Assembly (NCBI RefSeq): GCF_036647415.1
Contig: NZ_JAVXKG010000004.1
Coordinates: forward strand, 93,505-157,504
Reading direction: 5' to 3'
DNA: 64,000 nt
Source of the DNA: Empedobacter sp036647415
GTDB taxonomy: Bacteria; Bacteroidota; Bacteroidia; Flavobacteriales; Weeksellaceae
Shown: piece by piece, positions 59,391-64,000 of the stretch
Layout: each line of letters starts with the position of its first letter
Numbering within the stretch: the stretch's first letter is position 1
Position numbers and translations under genes: made by a program
Notes under the pieces: model-generated
Database searches by the model: none
Told to the model about the DNA's origin: nothing
The model's input: the letters and a program-made list of their open reading frames with translations, nothing else

Positions 59391-61787
59391 ATGAATTATC
59401 AAATCAAATTATTTTTTATACTACTATTTTCTTCGGTTAGTTTGTTAGCACAAAGTACAGGAGTTATTGAGGGTAAAATTACTTCTTCTGACGGTTATCC
59501 CGTTTCTGGAATTGTAATTAAGATGGCAAAATCATCTACATCAACAGAAACAAATGAAAATGGAGAATTTCGTTTTTCTAATTTTCCGGAAGGTCATCAT
59601 ACGATAACTTTAGAAGGTGAGGGTTTAAAGAAACAATCAAAATCGGTAGATGTTACAGCAAACGAAGTGAGTTTTATATCTTTTGTATTGAATGAAGATA
59701 TTACTTCTTTGAATGAAGTTGTTATAAAAATTACTGATTCTCCAAATAAAAAGAAAGAGACAATGCTTTCTGGTTTGGATATAAAACCAATGGATTTACC
59801 ACAGAGTGTTCAAATTATTGGTAGTAAAACAATAGAGCAACAACAAGCTGTAAAGTTGAGTGATGTTGTGAAAAATGTGAATGGCGTTTATGTAGGATCG
59901 GCTCGTGGAGCTGCAACAGAATCATTCTTTTCTAGAGGATATGATATGTCATCTAACAATATGTTCAAAAATGGTTTCCGTTTTAACAATGGATCAATTC
60001 CAGAAGTTTCTTCTTTAGAAAGAGTTGAGGTTTTGAAAGGAAGCGCGGCTTTACTTTTTGGAAATGTAACTCCAGGTGGAATTTTGAATATGGTAACTAA
60101 AAAGCCAAAATTTAATAGTGGAGGTGAGGTTAGTATGCAAGTAGGAAGTAATGCATTTTACAAACCAGCAGTTGATTTTTATGGACCATTAAATAATAAC
60201 ATTGCTTACCGTTTTACTGGTTCTTATGAAAATTCTGAAAGTTTTAGAGATGTTGTAAAAAGAGAACGTTTTTATGTTAATCCTTCATTATTATTTAAAG
60301 TGTCAGACAGAACAGAGATCGTTTTACAAGCAGATTATTTACATGATGATTGGACACCAGATTTTGGTACGGCAATTATCGGAAAAGAAATTTTAGATTT
60401 ACCAAGAAGTACATATTTGGGAGCAGTTTGGTCGAATGGACAAACACGTCAAGCAAGTGCAAGTGCTTTGGTAAAGCATGAGTTTAATGAAAATTGGAAA
60501 TTAAATTTTAACAGCTCTTTTCAAGATTACGATAGAAAATCGAAAGGAACTGAACGTATTCAGCCAGATGCAAAAGGAAACTGGGCACGTCTATTAGGGC
60601 AAAATAAAAATACAGAGCAATTGTATGCAGAACAGCTTAATTTACAAGGAAATTTTAACACAGGAAAAATAAAACATCAATTGTTAACAGGTGTAGATTT
60701 TGATAATTCAGCTGCAAAAGCGTACACATTTGTATTTGATCAGAAAACTTATGGAAGTGGAAATGTATATGATTTCGAGAATTTTGATCAAGGAAATGGA
60801 ATAATTCCAGATGCAAAAAATACGAGAATTGTAAAAACTAAAACAAATCGTTTTGGTGTTTATTTTCAAGATTTAATTTCGGTTACAGAAAAAATTAAAG
60901 TTTTAGCTGGTTTACGTTGGTCTTGGCAAGAAGCACAAGTAACAACAATGGATTTGACAAAAAATCCTATTGAAGTTAAGGTAGATGGTAAGCGTTTAGA
61001 TCAAGCTTTTACACCAAAAGTGGGATTAGTTTTCCAGCCAATAAAAGACATGGCAATTTTTGCAAGTTACTCTAACTCGTTTACGCCAAATTCTGGTACA
61101 ACAGTAAATTTAGAGGCAATAAAACCATCAATTATCGATCAATATGAAGTTGGTATTAAGAATGATTTCTGGAAAGGAGTGATAAGTACTAATGTTACAT
61201 TGTATCAAATTACAAACGATAATTTAGCTCAAACAGCAGAATTTAAAGCAGACGGATCGCTAAATACAGATACAACAATAAAAGTATTAAGCGGTGCAAC
61301 AAAAAGTAAAGGTATAGAAGTAGATGTTACAGCTCGTCCTGTTGTTGGATTAAGCATTATGGCAGGATATAGTTATAATGATATGCGTTATACAAAAACA
61401 TCTGGATTAAAAGGAAGTTTTATAGTTGGTGATCGTTTAGTAAGAACACCTGCAAATACAGCGAATTTAAGTTTCTTTTATACGTTGCCAAATGGAGCAT
61501 TAAAAGGTTTTTCTGTAGGAGCTATCGGAAATTATATTGGAAAAAGAGTAGGAGGTTGGAACAACACTGTTGACGCTAATTTACCAGGTGGAATATTTGA
61601 TCGTGAAATTCCATTATCAGCTTACACAACAATAGATGTTTCGTTAGGTTATAATTGGAAGAAATTCTCGTTGTTAACTAGATTATCTAATATAACAAAT
61701 GAATTGAATTATAATGTACACGAAAATTATAGTGTAAATCCTATTGCTCCACGTCAATTAATGACAACATTGCGATATAAATTTTAA
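59391..61787 (+). CDS. TonB-dependent siderophore-type receptor
   Basis: 798 residues. Signal peptide to about residue 20 (SSVSLLAQ). A carboxypeptidase-regulatory-like domain (about 22-105: GVIEGKITSSDGYPVSGIVIKM) precedes the plug (about 115-250: LDIKPMDLPQSVQIIGSKTIEQQ, RVEVLKGSAALLFGNVTPGGILNMVTKKP), then a 22-strand barrel ending in the aromatic YKF. The PQSVQII and GSAALLFG motifs are those of the FhuA/FpvA siderophore receptor class, so ferric-siderophore uptake is likely. The regulatory-like front domain is common in Bacteroidetes. Ligand not predictable. Transcribed alone from a consensus promoter. Confidence 0.9.
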   Translation: MNYQIKLFFILLFSSVSLLAQSTGVIEGKITSSDGYPVSGIVIKMAKSSTSTETNENGEFRFSNFPEGHHTITLEGEGLKKQSKSVDVTANEVSFISFVLNEDITSLNEVVIKITDSPNKKKETMLSGLDIKPMDLPQSVQIIGSKTIEQQQAVKLSDVVKNVNGVYVGSARGAATESFFSRGYDMSSNNMFKNGFRFNNGSIPEVSSLERVEVLKGSAALLFGNVTPGGILNMVTKKPKFNSGGEVSMQVGSNAFYKPAVDFYGPLNNNIAYRFTGSYENSESFRDVVKRERFYVNPSLLFKVSDRTEIVLQADYLHDDWTPDFGTAIIGKEILDLPRSTYLGAVWSNGQTRQASASALVKHEFNENWKLNFNSSFQDYDRKSKGTERIQPDAKGNWARLLGQNKNTEQLYAEQLNLQGNFNTGKIKHQLLTGVDFDNSAAKAYTFVFDQKTYGSGNVYDFENFDQGNGIIPDAKNTRIVKTKTNRFGVYFQDLISVTEKIKVLAGLRWSWQEAQVTTMDLTKNPIEVKVDGKRLDQAFTPKVGLVFQPIKDMAIFASYSNSFTPNSGTTVNLEAIKPSIIDQYEVGIKNDFWKGVISTNVTLYQITNDNLAQTAEFKADGSLNTDTTIKVLSGATKSKGIEVDVTARPVVGLSIMAGYSYNDMRYTKTSGLKGSFIVGDRLVRTPANTANLSFFYTLPNGALKGFSVGAIGNYIGKRVGGWNNTVDANLPGGIFDREIPLSAYTTIDVSLGYNWKKFSLLTRLSNITNELNYNVHENYSVNPIAPRQLMTTLRYKF

Positions 61788-61812
61788 GACAATCATTTCA
61801 AATTATATTTTT

Positions 61813-61845
61813 AAAAACTGCAAATTACTAATTTGCAGTTTTTTT
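61813..61845 (+). terminator. Intrinsic terminator of the TonB receptor gene
   Basis: 13-bp stem (61813-61825 with 61831-61843), 5-nt loop, ending in a T run. It lies 25 nt after the stop codon. Confidence 0.9.
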
Positions 61846-61945
61846 ATGATTTTATATTTCAATAATCATTTAGTAATGAATAGTATAATTACGGATTCCC
61901 ATAAAATAAATGATAAGAAAAATCATATATTCGTGAAAAATTGAA

Positions 61946-62452
61946 ATGAAAAAAATATTTGTATTATTTATTCTACTAATCATGCCATCAGTTTTTGGTC
62001 AAAATTTAACTTTAAGTGAATTACTTTCTATTCGAAAAAAGGATATTTCTGGAGTAGATGATTATTTAACTAATAAATCTTGGAAATTTATTAGTGGTTC
62101 TGAGCCTGATGACGAAAGTTTAGGAAGTATAAGTTATACATTTAAAAAAGATTACATGAATGATAAAGCAGAATCTTTTTTAAATTATTACTATTCAGAT
62201 TATTCTTCAAAAACACGTTTAAGTATTCAAGTTCATAAAACGAATATAATTAATGCCTATATCAGCCAAATAAAAATATGGGGAGGTAAAATTATAGATT
62301 CGTATGTTGATGACGGTGATATGATAAAAATATACCAAGGGAGTACAATGACGTATCGTGTGATAACATCAACACAAGATAATGATTATGGAGGAACGTC
62401 AACTTGTTATATATTAAGTATTTATACAAACGAAGATTTTAATTCAATGTGA
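61946..62452 (+). CDS. Exported protein of unknown function
   Basis: 168 residues. Signal peptide MKKIFVLFILLIMPSVFGQ (cleavage near residue 19). The mature part has a SWKFISGSEPDDE segment and a mixed alpha/beta pattern with many Tyr and Ser; I do not recognise the family. It has no lipobox and no T9SS domain, so it is probably periplasmic. It stands alone between the TonB receptor and dnaK (convergent). Confidence 0.7.
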   Translation: MKKIFVLFILLIMPSVFGQNLTLSELLSIRKKDISGVDDYLTNKSWKFISGSEPDDESLGSISYTFKKDYMNDKAESFLNYYYSDYSSKTRLSIQVHKTNIINAYISQIKIWGGKIIDSYVDDGDMIKIYQGSTMTYRVITSTQDNDYGGTSTCYILSIYTNEDFNSM

Positions 62453-62465
62453 AATAAATAAACAC

Positions 62466-62497
62466 AAAAAAAAGCCACTCAAAAATTGAGTGGCTTT
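62466..62497. terminator. Bidirectional terminator between the exported protein gene and dnaK
   Basis: 12-bp stem (62471-62482 with 62486-62497) with a 3-nt loop; eight A on the left side give a T run for the minus strand, so it mainly serves dnaK. It lies between convergent genes. Confidence 0.88.
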
Positions 62498-62519
62498 CTA
62501 TTTGATAAATGAAATTCTA

Positions 62520-64000
62520 TTATTTTACTTCTTCGAAGTCTACGTCTTCTACTCCGTCATTTTTCGCTTGACCTTGATCAGCACCTGGTTGAGCTTGCGC
62601 ACCACCTTGTTGACCTTCGTTCATTGCAGCGTAAATTTCTTCAGAAGCCGCATTCCAAGCTGTGTTTAATTTTTCCATAGAAGAATCAATAGCAGCGATG
62701 TCTTGTGCAGCATGTGCTGACTTAACTTCAGCTAAAGCATCCTCGATAGGTTGTTTTTTATCAGCCGGAATTTTTTCTCCGTATTCAGTTAATTGTTTTT
62801 CTGTTTGAAAGATTAAAGCGTCAGCAGCATTTACTTTTTCAATTTTCTCTTTTGCTTCTTCATCTTTAGCAGCATTTTCTTGCGCTTCTTTCTTCATTCT
62901 TTCGATATCAGCGTCAGATAAACCAGAAGATGCTTCAATTTTGATTGATTGCTCTTTTCCAGTTCCTTTATCTTTCGCAGAAACACTTAAGATACCATTC
63001 GCATCAATATCAAATGTTACTTCGATTTGAGGAACACCTCTTTGTGCTGGTGGAATATCAACTAAGTCAAAACGTCCAATTTCTTTATTGTCATTAAATA
63101 AAGCACGCTCTCCTTGTCCAATTCTTAATGTTACAGCTGGCTGATTGTCTGCTGCTGTAGAGAAAGTCTCAGATTTTTTAGTAGGAATAGTTGTATTTGC
63201 TTCGATTAATTTAGTGAAAACACCTCCTAAAGTTTCGATACCTAAAGATAATGGCGTAACGTCTAATAATAATACGTCTTTTACATCACCTGTTAATACA
63301 CCTCCTTGAATAGCAGCACCTACAGCAACAACTTCATCAGGATTAACTCCTTTTGATGGTTTTTTACCGAAGAATTTTTCTACTTCTTCTTGGATTTTAG
63401 GGATACGTGTAGATCCACCAACTAAAATTACTTCGTCGATATCAGAAATTGATAAACCAGCGTCAGATAATGCTTTTTGACAAGGATCCATAGAACGTTT
63501 TACTAAGCTTTCTGTTAACTGATCAAATTTAGAACGAGTTAAAGTTTCTACTAAGTGTTTTGGTCCTGTTTCGTTAGCTGTAACGTATGGTAAATTAATT
63601 TCTGTTTGTGCAGAAGAAGATAATTCGATTTTAGCTTTCTCAGCAGCCTCACGTAAACGTTGTAAAGCCATTGGGTCTTTCTTCAAATCTACACCTTCTC
63701 TTGATTGGAATTCTGATGCTAACCAGTTAATGATTGCGTCATCAAAATCATCACCTCCTAAATGTGTATCACCATTTGTAGATAATACTTCGAAAACACC
63801 ATCTCCTAATTCTAAGATAGAAACGTCAAAAGTTCCTCCTCCTAAATCGTAAACAGCGATTTTTTTATCTGAATGTGCTTTATCTAATCCGTATGCTAAT
63901 GCAGCTGCAGTTGGTTCGTTGATAATACGCTCAACTTTAAGACCTGCAATTTCTCCAGCTTCTTTTGTAGCTTGACGTTGTGCATCGTTAAAGTAAGCAG
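62520..64000 (-). CDS. dnaK: Molecular chaperone DnaK (Hsp70), N-terminal part outside the window
   Basis: The reading frame is open to the window edge, where it reads AYFNDAQRQATKEAG, a segment near residue 145 of DnaK; the TTG at 63686 is internal, not a start. Seen here: the rest of the nucleotide-binding domain (EVILVGGSTRIPKIQ, NPDEVVAVGAA), the linker DVLLLDVTPLSLGIE, the peptide-binding domain (VTLRIGQGERALF) and a helical lid, ending in the acidic GVEDVDFEEVK tail. It is an ATP-driven chaperone in the cytoplasm. The 5' end and its promoter (possible HrcA/sigma32 control) lie beyond 64000. Confidence 0.97.
   Translation of the reverse strand, partial: AYFNDAQRQATKEAGEIAGLKVERIINEPTAAALAYGLDKAHSDKKIAVYDLGGGTFDVSILELGDGVFEVLSTNGDTHLGGDDFDDAIINWLASEFQSREGVDLKKDPMALQRLREAAEKAKIELSSSAQTEINLPYVTANETGPKHLVETLTRSKFDQLTESLVKRSMDPCQKALSDAGLSISDIDEVILVGGSTRIPKIQEEVEKFFGKKPSKGVNPDEVVAVGAAIQGGVLTGDVKDVLLLDVTPLSLGIETLGGVFTKLIEANTTIPTKKSETFSTAADNQPAVTLRIGQGERALFNDNKEIGRFDLVDIPPAQRGVPQIEVTFDIDANGILSVSAKDKGTGKEQSIKIEASSGLSDADIERMKKEAQENAAKDEEAKEKIEKVNAADALIFQTEKQLTEYGEKIPADKKQPIEDALAEVKSAHAAQDIAAIDSSMEKLNTAWNAASEEIYAAMNEGQQGGAQAQPGADQGQAKNDGVEDVDFEEVK

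Noticed and set aside
62520..63686. A 388-residue DnaK beginning at TTG 63686
   Set aside because: The same frame continues to 64000 with perfect DnaK sequence, so the gene is cut by the window edge and not truncated biologically.

Overview
The window is about 64 kb of low-G+C chromosome from a Bacteroidetes bacterium, most likely a member of the Flavobacteriia (a Weeksellaceae / Empedobacter-like organism is my best guess; I cannot confirm genus without a search). The evidence is T9SS type A and type B sorting domains, a DUF4834-YfhO-glycosyltransferase operon, the DUF4199-GT2 gene pair, an rpsL-rpsG-fusA-rpsJ cluster with no tuf, leaders that mostly lack Shine-Dalgarno sequences, and repeated matches to the Bacteroidetes -7 promoter box TAnnTTTG. 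The window looks like housekeeping core genome. I see no prophage, integrase, transposase, CRISPR array or tRNA gene.

Layout. 1-3620 (+) is the 3' end of a capsule/exopolysaccharide locus: outer-membrane export protein (partial), Wzc-like tyrosine kinase with a Gly-Tyr repeat tail, and an initiating phosphoglycosyl transferase. 3679-8900 (-) holds an acyl-CoA carboxylase beta subunit, ACP phosphodiesterase, a TPR protein and phosphoglucosamine mutase. 9020-10044 has a small stress-type membrane protein and an acetate transporter. 10177-13651 (-) is pyrG-yidC, followed by the SRP RNA (13735-13836, -). 14031-18011 (+) is a four-gene unit: DUF4199, GT2, DUF2807 lipoprotein, phosphosugar mutase. 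18162-21128 (-) is a phosphate module: a DUF47 regulator and two tandem Pit transporters. An orphan CheY-like regulator follows at 21551.

22405-39847 (+) is the str-S10-spc-alpha ribosomal supercluster, 32 genes in canonical order. It includes rpmD and rpmJ, which are too short for routine ORF calling. The cluster is split into three transcription blocks by an intrinsic terminator plus a new promoter after rpsJ and again after rpsN.

39991-52948 contains a small lipoprotein, a T9SS type A secreted protein, a malic enzyme-phosphotransacetylase fusion, a giant T9SS type B protein, and a four-gene operon (DUF6263 lipoprotein, DUF4834, YfhO, GT4). 53060-59056 (-) encodes a 1998-residue alpha-2-macroglobulin-like protein carrying an embedded SusC-type TonB plug segment. 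59391-61787 (+) is a TonB-dependent siderophore-type receptor, then an unrecognised exported protein, and the window ends inside dnaK (-).

The features least explained by standard annotation are: a pair of short dispersed elements with about 17-bp terminal inverted repeats (21943-22124 and 47513-47645), each lying just 3' of a gene in the same relative orientation; the plug segment inside the macroglobulin; the hexanucleotide-encoded tyrosine tail of the Wzc-like kinase; the two promoter/terminator breaks inside the ribosomal cluster; and two promoters placed so close to the start codon that the mRNAs should be nearly leaderless.
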